Counted from the stretch's first letter, positions 27,534-37,676 are shown. The stretch: DNA of 64,000 bases from an uncultured Pseudomonadales bacterium (GCA_947503335.1 CANNCY010000001.1:248001-312000), one strand, 5' to 3'. A program made the numbers and translations. The notes: a model not told the origin generated them from the sequence alone.

Positions 27534-28553
27534 TTAGTTATGTGAATGCAGTTCAGTATTGAGTTCAATAGCCGCACTGTTAGACAAGCATTCTACTCGC
27601 CCATTCATAGAATTGCGTCTAAACAATAAATCGTTCATGCCGGCAAGAGCAGATGCTTTTGTGGTACCCGTTTCACCTTGTTTTTGATCAATAAGCGTCA
27701 CCTTGGTTCCAGCTGTAAGGTATAGGCCTGCTTCTACAGTGCATCGGTCGCCTAGGGGGATACCGATACCAGCGTTAGCGCCAATTAGGCATTCTTTGCC
27801 GACAGAAATAACTACGTTGCCACCACCTGAAAGGGTACCCATTGTTGAGCAGCCACCACCAAGGTCAGAACCCGCGCCAACCATAACGCCTGCACTGATA
27901 CGGCCTTCAATCATGCCGGGGCCTTCGGTGCCTGCATTAAAGTTTACAAAGCCCTCGTGCATGATTGTGGTGCCCTCGCCAAGGTATGCGCCAAGCCGCA
28001 CCCTAGCAGTGTCAGCGATACGAACGCCAGTAGGTACAATGTAGTCGGTCATCTTAGGGAACTTGTCTATCGAATTTACTTCGATTATGCGACCTTCAGT
28101 ACGGGCCTTAAATTGGCGATCGGTTAACTCGTTTAGATCGATCGGGCCTTCGTTGGTCCAGGCTACGTTTGGCAGTAAGCCAAATATGCCGGTTAGGTCT
28201 GTACCGTGTGGTTTAACTAAGCGATGTGATAGTAGGTGAAGCTTTAGGTAGGCTTCAGCAACGCTAGTTGCGGGTGCGTCAGAAGCGTTTACAACTAATA
28301 CGCTAGGTTCTGAACAGTGAGCTAATTGTTTAGCTTTGTTTGCAAGCTCATGATCAGTCTCTGAAAGCTGCGCGAGCTGCTTTTGGGTTAGCTCGATCGT
28401 TTGGTTCCCACCTTGATAACCAATGCTTTCTAACGCTGCCTCAAGTTGATCTGAAATGTGACCAACCATAGGCGCCGGGAAAAAAACGTCTAGCCATTCG
28501 TCAGCGTTGTTTTTGTGGCCGATTCCTAAGCCTAATGAAAATAACTCACTCAT
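27534..28553 (-). CDS. dapD: Tetrahydrodipicolinate N-succinyltransferase
   Basis: A 339-residue left-handed beta-helix (hexapeptide repeat) enzyme that succinylates tetrahydrodipicolinate. The hexapeptide region runs about 165-290 (ARVRLGAYLGEGTTIMHEGF, then GRISAGVMVGAGSDLGGG). It is of the longer Pseudomonas type rather than the 274-residue E. coli type. ATG 28553 (MSELFSLGLG) is chosen over 28574; it has AAAGG upstream and no overlap with the preceding gene. Confidence 0.96.
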   Translation of the reverse strand: MSELFSLGLGIGHKNNADEWLDVFFPAPMVGHISDQLEAALESIGYQGGNQTIELTQKQLAQLSETDHELANKAKQLAHCSEPSVLVVNASDAPATSVAEAYLKLHLLSHRLVKPHGTDLTGIFGLLPNVAWTNEGPIDLNELTDRQFKARTEGRIIEVNSIDKFPKMTDYIVPTGVRIADTARVRLGAYLGEGTTIMHEGFVNFNAGTEGPGMIEGRISAGVMVGAGSDLGGGCSTMGTLSGGGNVVISVGKECLIGANAGIGIPLGDRCTVEAGLYLTAGTKVTLIDQKQGETGTTKASALAGMNDLLFRRNSMNGRVECLSNSAAIELNTELHSHN

Positions 28554-28563
28554 CTTTAAACCT

Positions 28564-28908
28564 TTATACTGCAAATTGATCTAATTCGGCGGCTTTGAAA
28601 CCGACAAATAAATACTGTGGTGATTCGACTACGGGGCGTTTTAGTAGCGTTGGGTTGGCTACAATAAGGTCAGCGAAATTTTGCTCTGATAAAGACTCGC
28701 GCTGCGCATCATCTAGTTGTTTCCAGGTGGTGCTGCGTTTGTTGACTAGCGTGGCCCAATCGATGCGATCTTGCCAGGCTGTAATCTGCTCTTTGGTAAG
28801 GCCGTCAACACGTACATCGTGAAAGTGGTAGTCTACACCTAAACTGTCTAAGTGTTTGCGCGCTTTTTTTACAGTGTCGCAATTTTTAATGCCATACAGC
28901 GTAATCAT
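28564..28908 (-). CDS. ArsC-family reductase-like protein (YffB)
   Basis: A 114-residue thioredoxin-fold protein of the ArsC/Spx family, YffB subgroup. The N-terminal motif LYGIKNCDTVKKARKHLD (about 3-20) has a single Cys10; the region with WATLVNKRSTTW and LKRPVVE is typical. E. coli YffB likewise lies next to dapE. Despite the name, such proteins are generally glutathione-dependent or of unknown function. It precedes dapD by 10 nt. Confidence 0.9.
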   Translation of the reverse strand: MITLYGIKNCDTVKKARKHLDSLGVDYHFHDVRVDGLTKEQITAWQDRIDWATLVNKRSTTWKQLDDAQRESLSEQNFADLIVANPTLLKRPVVESPQYLFVGFKAAELDQFAV

Positions 28909-28915
28909 GATAATC

Positions 28916-29596
28916 CTATGGTTTGTGTACTTTCTTTGGGCGTTTTCTATTTGGAAAACACGTTGTGCATATCTGACATACTAGCCCGTGACAACTGCGA
29001 GCGGTACAGTATTCGCGGCCATAAAATATGATTTGTAGGTGTAATTTATTCCAAAGCGATTCAGGAAACAGCCGTTTTAGGTCTTTCTCTGTTTGATTGA
29101 CGTTGTTGCCTTTCGTTAGTTCCCAGCGCTGCGCAAGCCGATGGATGTGTGTATCTACAGGAAATGCGGGTACGTCAAAGGCCTGTGCCATTACAACCGA
29201 AGCAGTTTTATGCCCAACGCCAGGCATTGCTTCAAGGTCTTCGAAATTGTCAGGAACTCGCCCATCATGCTGTTCAACAATCATTTCAGATAGTCGATGA
29301 ATTGCTTGTGCTTTACGTGGGGCTAATCCGCAGGGTCGAACGATGTCATTAATTTGCTCTACTGTGCACTTAGCCATGTCATAGGGGTTGTCGGCGAGCC
29401 GCCATAGTGCCGGTGTAATTTGATTTACTCGGGCATCGGTGCATTGGGCTGATAGTAGAACTGCGATTAGCAAGCTATAAGCGTCGAAGTGGTCAAGTGG
29501 TACAGGTGTTTCTGGGTACAGCTCTTCAAGTGTTTGTTGTATGTAGCTAACACGTTGAAGTTTTGTCATCGGTTTGTCGGCGCTAGAGCTAGTCAT
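28916..29596 (-). CDS. nth: Endonuclease III (DNA glycosylase/AP lyase), atypical cluster
   Basis: A 226-residue base-excision-repair enzyme removing oxidised pyrimidines. The helix-hairpin-helix is MPGVGHKTASVV (124-135) with the catalytic Lys130, and Asp148 is in PVDTH. The C-terminal iron-sulfur region has cysteines at 197, 202, 207, 210 and 213, which does not fit the usual C-x6-C-x2-C-x5-C spacing. Its position inside the dap run (between dapC and yffB, overlapping the dapC start region by 8 nt) is also unusual; in Pseudomonas nth is with the rnf genes. It may have been acquired. Confidence 0.9.
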   Translation of the reverse strand: MTSSSADKPMTKLQRVSYIQQTLEELYPETPVPLDHFDAYSLLIAVLLSAQCTDARVNQITPALWRLADNPYDMAKCTVEQINDIVRPCGLAPRKAQAIHRLSEMIVEQHDGRVPDNFEDLEAMPGVGHKTASVVMAQAFDVPAFPVDTHIHRLAQRWELTKGNNVNQTEKDLKRLFPESLWNKLHLQIIFYGREYCTARSCHGLVCQICTTCFPNRKRPKKVHKP

Positions 29597-30779
29597 TAGA
29601 TTGACCTCTCATAAAGTCAGCGATTTTAGATGCAGCTTGAACACAGCGCTCAATGGTGTCAACCAAGGCAATGCGAACATAGCCGTAACCTGGGTTTCCT
29701 TCATCTGTGTCTCTTGCTAAAAATGTACCAGGTAGTACTTTTACTCCAGTATGTGAGTAAAGTGTCTTGGCAAACTCTTGGTCGCAACCAGATACTTTTA
29801 GCCATAGATAAAAGCTCGCATCAGGCCTGCTGGCCGTAGTTACCCGATTTAGAATATCTAGCACGGCTTCATATTTGTCATCATAGGCAGCTCTGTTGCG
29901 TGCAGGTGTTTCTTCATCTTGCCAGGCAATTATGCTGGCTTGTTGATGATGCATGGGCATGGCGCAACCATGGTAGGTACGATATTTTAGATAGGGTGCT
30001 ATTAGTGATGGGTCGCCGGCTACAAAGCCTGACCTGAGCCCAGGTAAATTTGAGCGTTTACTTAAACTGTTAAAAACGAGGCAGCGAGCATGGTTGATGT
30101 TGTTAATCGCCGCTGATGCTTGTAATAAACCAGCAGGGGCTTTACCGGTCGCTGGGTAAAGTTCGCTGTAGCATTCGTCGCTGATCACAATAAAGTCGTG
30201 ACGATGAGCAAGCTGAATAATGCGTTCGAGCTGTTCAACGTTTAGACATTGGCCTGTAGGGTTGTTTGGCGTACAAATCAAAAGAATATCGATCGAGTCG
30301 CAAAGTGCGTCGGTTAGTTGATCAATTCCAACTTGGTAACGATTGTTCTCGGTGCAGTTGATAAGCGTTAAAGATCCCCCGGCTAGTATCGCAGCACCTT
30401 CATATATTTGGTAAAAAGGGTTTGGGCAAGCTAGTGTGCCTTCAGTTGGAAGCAGAGCTTGGATTGCAGAAAAAAGCGCTTCACGCGTACCGGTGACGGG
30501 TAATACCTGAGAGGCAGGATCTACGGGTAAGTTGTGTAATGCGTACCGATGATTGATCCAGTTGGCGATGGTGTTTCTAAGTTCATCACTGCCTTTGGTT
30601 GCAGGGTATTTCGCGATTAGATGTAAGTTATTTTTAAGAGCATCAAGCACTTTACCAGGTGGGTTGTGCTGAGGTTCTCCAATCGTCAGGCTAATCGGAT
30701 TGGGTACGTCAATTCCTTCAAGCAGTTGGTTTAGTCGCTCAAAGGGATAGGGTTGTAGCTGTTTTAGACCAGGGTTCAA
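29589..30779 (-). CDS. dapC: N-succinyldiaminopimelate aminotransferase
   Basis: A 396-residue class I PLP-dependent aminotransferase making N-succinyl-L,L-diaminopimelate from the keto acid. Visible are ISLTIGEPQHNPP (29-41), the NNPTG motif (TPNNPTGQ, about 173-180), the ISDECYSELY segment, and the PLP lysine in SLSKRSNLPGLRSG (about 240-253). It sits one base after glnD's end and precedes nth, within the succinylase-branch lysine genes dapD and dapE. Confidence 0.95.
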   Translation of the reverse strand: MNPGLKQLQPYPFERLNQLLEGIDVPNPISLTIGEPQHNPPGKVLDALKNNLHLIAKYPATKGSDELRNTIANWINHRYALHNLPVDPASQVLPVTGTREALFSAIQALLPTEGTLACPNPFYQIYEGAAILAGGSLTLINCTENNRYQVGIDQLTDALCDSIDILLICTPNNPTGQCLNVEQLERIIQLAHRHDFIVISDECYSELYPATGKAPAGLLQASAAINNINHARCLVFNSLSKRSNLPGLRSGFVAGDPSLIAPYLKYRTYHGCAMPMHHQQASIIAWQDEETPARNRAAYDDKYEAVLDILNRVTTASRPDASFYLWLKVSGCDQEFAKTLYSHTGVKVLPGTFLARDTDEGNPGYGYVRIALVDTIERCVQAASKIADFMRGQSND

Positions 30780-33461
30780 TTAAAATTCCTCTACCCGTTC
30801 ATCAAGCTGTTCACGGATATCTAGTGACAATTGATCAAGCTTTGCTTGATTTAATATTTTATCGCCGTTTTCGTCGGTTACGTAAAAGACGTCTTCAACT
30901 CGGTCGCCAAACGTAGCAATTTTGGCATTTAAAAGCTGAACCTTGTGGTTAGCAAAAATGCTAGCCAATGTTGCAAGTAGGCCAGGGCGGTCAGGGGAAA
31001 TGATTTCAATGCTGGTGTAGTGATCACTAAGGTCATTGTCTGTGAATACTTGGGTAGGGCGCGTAAAATGCTTTTTGACTCGCTCAAGTCGCGGCGCGTT
31101 GCGCTTGACCTTGTCGGGGTTGTGCAATGCGCCGATAATCGCCCTGCGCAGACGTGCATAATTTTGAGGCGTGTTGTTTAGTGCGGTGCCTTGTTGGTCA
31201 AGTACATAAAATGTGTCTAACGCATAACCTGTGTTTGAGTTATAAATTCGAGCATCTTGAATATTTAACTGTTGATTGGCGAGCGTTGTAACCAATGTGG
31301 CAAAAAGGCGGGGCTGATCTTTGGTGCGTACAAAAATCTGTGTTGAGCCGTAGAATTCGCCATTGCCTCTCGTTTGAATCAGTACTAGAGGCGCTTCTTT
31401 GTTGGTTTGTGCTGCGAAGGCTTCGGTGTGCCAGGCTATGTCGCGAGCACGCTCTCGTAAAAAATAGTCTTCGCCAGGTTCATTCCACAACTGGTGAACC
31501 TGGTCGGCTGTTAGGCCTCGATCAAGTAATAAATTAATGGCGCGCAGTTGCTTTTCTTCAATTCTAGACTGAATGTCTTGAGGTTGTTCAATGCCGCGCC
31601 TCATTGTTGCTAGGGTTTGGTTGTATAGCTGGCGCATCAGGCTAGCCTTCCAGGTATTCCATAGCTCTGGGTTTGTCGCATTAACGTCGGCTACTGTAAG
31701 CGCGAAGATGTAGTCTAGGTATAGCTGATCGCCCGTTTCTTTTGCGAAATTATAGATAACTTCGGGGTCTGTAAGGTCTTGGCGTTGCGATACTTTGGTC
31801 ATTAGTAGATGGTTTTTTACTAGCCATTCTAATAAGCGGCTTTCCCATTTACTTAGCAGGTGGCGTTCAGCGAAACGATTCACATCCACCGCACCTAACG
31901 CTGAATGATCGCCGCCTCGGCCTTTAGCAATGTCGTGATATAGAGCTGCAATATATAGTAGCTCGGGCTGTTCAAGGCGATTCAAAATTTGAGTGGCGAT
32001 AGTGTATTCGTCGCTATGCTTGCCCATCTTAAAGATGTCGATCATCTCGATTAGCTTAAGCGTATGGGCGTCTACGGTATAAACATGAAATAGGTCGTGC
32101 TGCATTAGCCCTGTGATTGCGCCAAACTCAGGGAGATAGCGCGACAAAATACGGTAGCGGTGCATTTTTGTTAGCACGCCAAATAGTGGGCCCTCTGCTT
32201 TTAAGATGCGCATGAAGGTAGCGCTGTTATTTGGGTCGGCTCTAAATTGTTCGTCGATCAGCAGGCGAGCTTCTCTAATTTGTCTGATTGTTATCGCTCT
32301 AGCACCCACTAGTGTGGGGTCTTCGGCTAGTAGGGCAAACATTTCAAGAATTGCGCCGGGGCGTTTTTGAAAAAGCTCTGGGTCACGGGCTTCTATTGCA
32401 TTGTTATGTCTAACAAAGTCTTTGTTGATGCTACGCGTGCGGCGATTCCAAAAAGTGTCGTCAAGTTCTTCAATGAAAAGATGCAGCAGCAGATCATTTA
32501 GTTCACGAGTGGCGATGACCGCGCGATAGTAGTCGCGCATAAAATGCTCAACAGCCATGCGACCATTTGTTTCTTTATAGCCAAACATTTGCGCAAGTTC
32601 GCGCTGATGGTCGATGTGAAGGCGCTCTTGGGCTCGCCCTGTAATAAGGTGCAAGCCGTACCTGACCTTGTATAAAAAATCTTTACCTGAGCGCAGCAGG
32701 TGGTACTCTTCATCAGTGATGAAGCCTGTGCTAGTAAGTTCTTGTAATTGCTTTAGCCCAAAGTGACGTTTTGCGATCCAGCTAATCATTTGGATGTCGC
32801 GTAGCCCACCTGGCGCTTGTTTGATGTTAGGCTCTAAGCTGTATTCACTGCCAGAAACTTTTGCGTGGCGTTCTGCTTGTTCTTGCCATTTCGCTTTGAA
32901 GAATGCTTTGCTTCCCCACATTTTCTTTTTTGAAGTGGCCTTTTTGACCCATTCTAGAAGGGTTGATTGGCCAGCTAGGGTGCGAGACTCTATTAGGTTT
33001 GTGGCAATGGTAATGTCGTTTTTGGCGAGTTCTGCGCACTCTTTAATCGATCTAACGCTATGGCCAATTTCGAGCTGAATATCCCATAAGAATGTAATGA
33101 ACTGTTCAATTTGGTTCAGGTCGTTCTTGGTGGGGGACTCTGTAATTATTAGTAGGTCAATGTCAGAGCTAGGGTGAAGCTCTTCACGACCATAGCCACC
33201 TACAGCGCATAGAGAGATGCCTTCAGACCAATTAAAATCACTCCATATTTTCGCGAGCATACGGTCGATTAGGCGAGCGCGAGCGGTGACTAGTTGGCGC
33301 ACGTCGCCGCCTTCTAGAAATTGATTGTTTAGCTGTGTTTGGCACCCAAAAATAGCATCTTTGAATATAGTGATGCGATCTTTGGGTCTGTTTGCAAGCT
33401 CTTTATCGAAGCGACGCTCATCAAAGATGATGAGCGGTAGTTTTTCTATTTTGTCGCTCAT
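30780..33461 (-). CDS. glnD: PII uridylyltransferase/uridylyl-removing enzyme
   Basis: An 893-residue bifunctional nitrogen sensor that uridylylates PII proteins when glutamine is low and deuridylylates them when it is high. Domains: nucleotidyltransferase with GGYGREELHPSSDIDLLI (about 87-104, catalytic Asp residues), HD hydrolase with HDIAKGRGGDHS (about 510-521), and two C-terminal ACT domains (about 700-785 and 815-885) that bind glutamine. Length equals the family norm (about 890). Confidence 0.97.
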   Translation of the reverse strand: MSDKIEKLPLIIFDERRFDKELANRPKDRITIFKDAIFGCQTQLNNQFLEGGDVRQLVTARARLIDRMLAKIWSDFNWSEGISLCAVGGYGREELHPSSDIDLLIITESPTKNDLNQIEQFITFLWDIQLEIGHSVRSIKECAELAKNDITIATNLIESRTLAGQSTLLEWVKKATSKKKMWGSKAFFKAKWQEQAERHAKVSGSEYSLEPNIKQAPGGLRDIQMISWIAKRHFGLKQLQELTSTGFITDEEYHLLRSGKDFLYKVRYGLHLITGRAQERLHIDHQRELAQMFGYKETNGRMAVEHFMRDYYRAVIATRELNDLLLHLFIEELDDTFWNRRTRSINKDFVRHNNAIEARDPELFQKRPGAILEMFALLAEDPTLVGARAITIRQIREARLLIDEQFRADPNNSATFMRILKAEGPLFGVLTKMHRYRILSRYLPEFGAITGLMQHDLFHVYTVDAHTLKLIEMIDIFKMGKHSDEYTIATQILNRLEQPELLYIAALYHDIAKGRGGDHSALGAVDVNRFAERHLLSKWESRLLEWLVKNHLLMTKVSQRQDLTDPEVIYNFAKETGDQLYLDYIFALTVADVNATNPELWNTWKASLMRQLYNQTLATMRRGIEQPQDIQSRIEEKQLRAINLLLDRGLTADQVHQLWNEPGEDYFLRERARDIAWHTEAFAAQTNKEAPLVLIQTRGNGEFYGSTQIFVRTKDQPRLFATLVTTLANQQLNIQDARIYNSNTGYALDTFYVLDQQGTALNNTPQNYARLRRAIIGALHNPDKVKRNAPRLERVKKHFTRPTQVFTDNDLSDHYTSIEIISPDRPGLLATLASIFANHKVQLLNAKIATFGDRVEDVFYVTDENGDKILNQAKLDQLSLDIREQLDERVEEF

Positions 33462-33472
33462 GTTGTGTTTTT

Positions 33473-34252
33473 TTAGATCGGTTCTTCGTCCTTTCTTAGT
33501 GTAAAGATCTCAAAACCGTCTTTCGTTACCCCAAGTGTGTGTTCGAATTGAGCCGATAGTACGCGATCTTTTGTCGTGACTGTCCAGCCGTCTGCTTTAT
33601 TCAATTTTGTCTTGTGTTTGCCTATACCGATGTTGATCATCGGTTCGATAGTAAAGGTCATGCCCTCTTTCAATACCATGCCGGTGCCGGGCTTGCCGTA
33701 GTGAAGTACCTGTGGGTCTTCATGAAACACATCGCCAATACCGTGGCCACAGTAGTCGCGTACTACTGAGTAGTAGTTTTTCTCTGCATAGCTTTGAATG
33801 GCGTGACCGATATCGCCGAGGGTCGCGCCGGGCTTAACTGTGCGAATAGCACGAACAAGGCAGTCATGGGTGATTTCAATAAGCTTCTTAGCGTGAGGTG
33901 CAACTTTACCCACGCAGAACATTCGGCTTGTGTCGCCGTACCAACCATCTTTAATAACAGTAATGTCGATATTAATGATGTCGCCTTCTTTTAGAATGTG
34001 ACTATGCGAAGGAATGCCGTGACACACCACGTTGTTGACCGACGTGCAGATCGATTTAGGGAATCCTCGATAATTCAGCGGTGCAGGGATGGCGCCCTGG
34101 GTTTCGGTAATATACTTGTGGCAGATGTCATCCAGCTCGCCTGTAGATACGCCTGCGATAACGTAGGGTTCGATCATTTCAAGCACTTCGGCCGCCAAAC
34201 GGCCGGCGATGCGCATTTTTGCAAATTCTTCAGGTGTCTTTATAAGGGCCAT
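33473..34252 (-). CDS. map: Methionine aminopeptidase, type I
   Basis: A 259-residue metallopeptidase that removes the initiator methionine from new proteins. The five metal ligands are present at Asp96, Asp107, His170, Glu203 and Glu234, and the substrate His is in VVCHGIP (His78). Divergent from rpsB and followed by glnD 11 nt downstream, the standard gammaproteobacterial order. Confidence 0.98.
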   Translation of the reverse strand: MALIKTPEEFAKMRIAGRLAAEVLEMIEPYVIAGVSTGELDDICHKYITETQGAIPAPLNYRGFPKSICTSVNNVVCHGIPSHSHILKEGDIINIDITVIKDGWYGDTSRMFCVGKVAPHAKKLIEITHDCLVRAIRTVKPGATLGDIGHAIQSYAEKNYYSVVRDYCGHGIGDVFHEDPQVLHYGKPGTGMVLKEGMTFTIEPMINIGIGKHKTKLNKADGWTVTTKDRVLSAQFEHTLGVTKDGFEIFTLRKDEEPI

Positions 34253-34385
34253 AAGTCGCTCTATTGCTGTCTATTTGCCTAGTGCTGTTGATAAGGCAAA
34301 TAGAGGGTTATTTGAAACATGCGAAAAGTGTACGAAAATTAGGTGACAAATAGTACCCAAATAGTGCTGAAAACCCCATGGTTGT

Positions 34386-34415
34386 TTGAATTAGGTGCCC
34401 CTAACATGGTATAAA
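34386..34415 (+). promoter_or_regulatory. Probable rpsB promoter
   Basis: TTGAAT (34386-34391) and TATAAA (34410-34415) are 18 bp apart, followed by a GC-rich discriminator (GCGCGCGC), as in growth-rate-controlled ribosomal promoters. It lies in the 324-base gap between map and rpsB, which otherwise holds an rpsB leader of about 155 nt and no gene that I can see. Confidence 0.55.
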
Positions 34416-34540
34416 GCGCGCGCTCTGGCAAAAGTGTCAGGGTTTAATTGTTTATTTGAACGTCGCACATGTCTTGCAACTTTGCTTTCGGGTGCTGGTT
34501 TTTTCACTATTAGAAGAAGCTGGTTGAGAGTGAGGGAGGC

Positions 34541-34570
34541 ATGGAAGACATAACCCAAAATTTAGGATGA
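34541..34570 (+). other. Possible nine-codon leader ORF before rpsB
   Basis: An ATG at 34541 preceded by GAGGGAGG opens a nine-codon frame (MEDITQNLG) that stops at 34568-34570, six bases before the rpsB ATG and within the rpsB ribosome-binding region (AGGATGA). It could be a chance frame or a translational switch. Confidence 0.3.
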
Positions 34571-34576
34571 ATTATC

Positions 34577-35314
34577 ATGGCTAATATTACTATGCGTGAT
34601 CTGCTTCAGGCAGGCGCACACTTCGGTCACCAGACTCGTTACTGGAACCCAAAAATGGGCAAGTACATCTTTGGTGCTCGCAACAAGATTCATATCATCA
34701 ACCTAGAGCACACTGTTCCAGTATTCAACGAAGCGCTAGACGTGGTTCGTAAAGCTGCTGCAAACAAGAACAAGGTTCTATTTGTTGGTACTAAGCGCGC
34801 TGCTAGCAAGATCATCAAAGAGCAAGCTGACCGTGCAGGTATGCCATACGTAAGCCACCGCTGGTTAGGTGGTATGCTTACTAACTACAAAACTATCCGT
34901 GCATCAATCAAGCGTCTACGCGACCTAGAAGCTCAGTCTACTGATGGCACTTTCGAGCGTTTGACTAAGAAAGAAGCTCTAATGCGTACTCGCGACATGG
35001 AGAAGCTAGAGCGTTCTATCGGTGGTATCAAGAACATGGGTGGTCTGCCTGACGTTCTTTTCGTTATCGACGTTGATCACGAGCGTATTGCTATTCAAGA
35101 AGCGAACAAGCTAGGTATTCCAGTAGTTGGTATCGTTGATACTAACAGCAACCCTGATGGTGTTGACTACGTTATCCCTGCAAACGACGACGCGATCCGT
35201 GCGATCAAACTATACGTTTCAGCTGCAGCTGACGCTTGCCTAGAAGGTAAGAGCGGCTCAAATGCTGGCGACGAGTTCGTTGAAGTAAGTGAAGAGGCTG
35301 GCGAAGAGGAGTAA
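34577..35314 (+). CDS. rpsB: 30S ribosomal protein S2
   Basis: A 245-residue small-subunit ribosomal protein. The family signatures [20 protein letters not shown] (6-25) and [19 protein letters not shown] (about 158-176) are present; length matches E. coli (241). It heads rpsB-tsf-pyrH-frr with a long leader. Codon choice is strongly biased, as expected for high expression. Confidence 0.99.
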   Translation: MANITMRDLLQAGAHFGHQTRYWNPKMGKYIFGARNKIHIINLEHTVPVFNEALDVVRKAAANKNKVLFVGTKRAASKIIKEQADRAGMPYVSHRWLGGMLTNYKTIRASIKRLRDLEAQSTDGTFERLTKKEALMRTRDMEKLERSIGGIKNMGGLPDVLFVIDVDHERIAIQEANKLGIPVVGIVDTNSNPDGVDYVIPANDDAIRAIKLYVSAAADACLEGKSGSNAGDEFVEVSEEAGEEE

Positions 35315-35334
35315 TCCTGGCATCATCTTCGGTG

Positions 35335-35357
35335 CGGGGGGCTAGGCTCCCCGTTTT
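35335..35357 (+). terminator. Hairpin terminator/attenuator between rpsB and tsf
   Basis: CGGGGGGC (35335-35342) pairs with GCTCCCCG (35346-35353) around a 3-nt loop, followed by TTTT. An intergenic hairpin of this kind can lower tsf transcription relative to rpsB. Confidence 0.8.
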
Positions 35358-35385
35358 ATTATCGTTTTATAGTGAGGACTAAATC

Positions 35386-36261
35386 ATGGCAGCAATCTCT
35401 GCATCTATGGTTAAAGAACTACGTGATCGTACCGGTCTTGGTATGATGGAATGTAAAAAAGCACTTGCAGCTGCTGGTGGCGACATCGATGTAGCTATTG
35501 AAGAGCTTCGTAAGTCAAGTGGTATGAAGGCTGCTAAGAAAGCTGGTCGTACTGCTGCTGACGGTGTTGTTGTTGCTAAAGTTGCTGAAGATGGTAGCTA
35601 CGGCGTGTTGGTTGAAGTGAACTCTGAAACTGACTTTGCTGCTCGTGATGCTGGTTTCTTGGCGTTCGTTGAAGAAGTTGCTGACAAGGCGTTTGCTGAA
35701 AAGAATGCTGATGTTGCGGCTCTAATGGCGGCAGGTCTAGAAGCATCTCGTGAAGCACTAGTTCAGAAGATCGGCGAGAACATTGGTGTTCGTCGTATCG
35801 AGCTAGTTGAAGCTGGCGAAGGTCAGGTTGTAGGTTCATACGTTCACGGTAACAACCGTATCGCGGTAATCGTTACTGTTGAAGGTGCTGCTGTTGAAAC
35901 TGCTAAAGATGTTGCTATGCATGTTGCGGCTGTTAACCCACAGGTAAACAAGCCAGAAGATATGCCTGCTGAAGTTCTTGAAAAAGAGAGCGACATCATT
36001 AAGGCACAGCCAGATATGGCGGGCAAGCCAGCTGAGATCGTTGAAAAGATGATCGGTGGTCGTATCAAGAAGTTCCTAAAAGAGAACAGCTTGGTTGAGC
36101 AGCCGTTTGTTAAGAACCCAGAAGTAACTATCGCTAAGTTCGTTAAAGACGCAGGCGGTGATGTTGCTGGCTTCGTACGTTACGAAGTGGGTGAAGGCAT
36201 CGAGGTTGAAGAAGTTGATTTTGCTGCAGAAGTAGCAGCTCAGCTTGAATCAAGCAAGTAA
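35386..36261 (+). CDS. tsf: Elongation factor Ts
   Basis: A 291-residue nucleotide-exchange factor for EF-Tu. The N-terminal UBA-like domain has [19 protein letters not shown] (9-27), and the core has the TDF motif (ETDFAARD, about 81-88) that contacts EF-Tu. Length is near the E. coli protein (283). RBS GTGAGGA precedes ATG 35386. Flanked by hairpins on both sides. Confidence 0.99.
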   Translation: MAAISASMVKELRDRTGLGMMECKKALAAAGGDIDVAIEELRKSSGMKAAKKAGRTAADGVVVAKVAEDGSYGVLVEVNSETDFAARDAGFLAFVEEVADKAFAEKNADVAALMAAGLEASREALVQKIGENIGVRRIELVEAGEGQVVGSYVHGNNRIAVIVTVEGAAVETAKDVAMHVAAVNPQVNKPEDMPAEVLEKESDIIKAQPDMAGKPAEIVEKMIGGRIKKFLKENSLVEQPFVKNPEVTIAKFVKDAGGDVAGFVRYEVGEGIEVEEVDFAAEVAAQLESSK

Positions 36262-36313
36262 GTTATTTGGGCTGGCTAACCTAGTCAACTAAGCCCAGTT
36301 GATTTATGCTTTG

Positions 36314-36336
36314 CGGGGGCTTTATGCCCCCGTATT
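36314..36336 (+). terminator. Hairpin between tsf and pyrH
   Basis: CGGGGGC (36314-36320) pairs with GCCCCCG (36326-36332) around TTTAT, followed by a short T-rich stretch. Probably a partial terminator, separating rpsB-tsf from pyrH and the genes after it. Confidence 0.7.
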
Positions 36337-36381
36337 TATATCAGTCAATAATCGCTAATTCAGTTTGATTGGGAAGGGTCT

Positions 36382-37125
36382 ATGGAACGTTCAAAAAAAG
36401 ACAAAAAGTACAAGCGTATACTTCTTAAGCTTAGTGGCGAAGAGTTGATGGGGTCTGAAGGTTTTGGTATCGACCCTAAGGTACTTGACCGTATGGCGCT
36501 CGAAATTGGCCAGTTGGTCGGTATCGGTGTTCAAGTTGGTCTAGTTATTGGCGGTGGTAATATCTATCGCGGCGCAGCACTTAGTGAAGCAGGTCTTGAT
36601 CGAGTCACTGGCGATCATATGGGGATGCTGGCCACGGTGATGAATGCCTTGGCAATGCGTGATGCGCTAAATCGTTCGAATATTGCAGGCAAAGTGATGT
36701 CGGCAATTCCTATGAGTGGTGTGGTTGACCACTATGATCGCAGAAAGGCGATCAGAAACCTTGAGCAGGGCGAGGTTGTGATCTTTGCTGCTGGTACGGG
36801 TAATCCATTCTTTACAACTGACTCTGCCGCCTGTTTGCGCGGTATTGAGATAGATGCAGACCTAGTACTAAAGGCTACTAAGGTAGATGGCGTCTATACG
36901 TCTGACCCGATGAAAGATTCAGACGCTAAAAAATATGATTTCTTAACTTTCGACGAAGTGCTAGACCGTAAGTTGGGCGTAATGGACCTAACGGCGATCT
37001 GCTTGTGTCGAGATCACCAAATGCCTGTTCGAGTATTTAGAATGTCTAATCAAGGCGCGTTGCTGCGTATCGTGGTTGGCGAAAACGAAGGCACATTGAT
37101 AGCTGAGAGTGAAAAAGATGATTAA
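36382..37125 (+). CDS. pyrH: UMP kinase
   Basis: A 247-residue hexameric kinase making UDP from UMP. Motifs: [15 protein letters not shown] (10-24), [10 protein letters not shown] (about 56-65), [13 protein letters not shown] (about 138-150). Overlaps frr by 8 nt, so both are cotranslated. Confidence 0.98.
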   Translation: MERSKKDKKYKRILLKLSGEELMGSEGFGIDPKVLDRMALEIGQLVGIGVQVGLVIGGGNIYRGAALSEAGLDRVTGDHMGMLATVMNALAMRDALNRSNIAGKVMSAIPMSGVVDHYDRRKAIRNLEQGEVVIFAAGTGNPFFTTDSAACLRGIEIDADLVLKATKVDGVYTSDPMKDSDAKKYDFLTFDEVLDRKLGVMDLTAICLCRDHQMPVRVFRMSNQGALLRIVVGENEGTLIAESEKDD

Positions 37126-37675
37126 TGAGATTCGTGATGATGCGCTAGAGCGCATGAAGAAAAGTGCTGAGGCGCTAGTTAATGCGTTTGCAAAGATTCG
37201 TACGGGTCGTGCTCACCCAAGTATTCTAGACGGTGTTACCGTGCCATATTACGGTGCTGACACTCCGCTTAGTCAGGTAGCAAACGTAAACGTAGAAGAC
37301 GCACGTACGTTGTCGATTATCCCTTGGGAGAAGTCGATGGTTCCTGAGATCGAAAAGGCCATTATGACGTCTGATCTTGGTTTGAACCCTTCTACCGCGG
37401 GCGAGGTTATTCGCGTACCTATGCCAATGCTGACTGAAGAAACTCGCAAAAACTTTATCAAGCAAGCACGTAAAGAAGCTGAAGGTGCGCGTATTGCAGT
37501 GCGTAACATTCGTCGCGATGCAAATGGCGATCTAAAAGAGCTTGAAAAAGAGAAAGAGATTAGCGAAGACGATCTGCGTCGTGGCGAAGAACTAGTACAA
37601 AAGGCAACCGATCAGATGGTTGCAGAGATCGACAAGTTGCTTGCTAAGAAAGAAGACGACTTGATGGAGATCTAA
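37118..37675 (+). CDS. frr: Ribosome recycling factor
   Basis: A 185-residue factor that, with EF-G, splits the ribosome after termination. It has the family N-terminus [16 protein letters not shown] and the C-terminal [20 protein letters not shown] region; the length equals E. coli Frr. ATG 37118 is preferred to the GTG at 37109. It overlaps the pyrH stop. Confidence 0.98.
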   Translation: MINEIRDDALERMKKSAEALVNAFAKIRTGRAHPSILDGVTVPYYGADTPLSQVANVNVEDARTLSIIPWEKSMVPEIEKAIMTSDLGLNPSTAGEVIRVPMPMLTEETRKNFIKQARKEAEGARIAVRNIRRDANGDLKELEKEKEISEDDLRRGEELVQKATDQMVAEIDKLLAKKEDDLMEI

Positions 37676-37676
37676 G

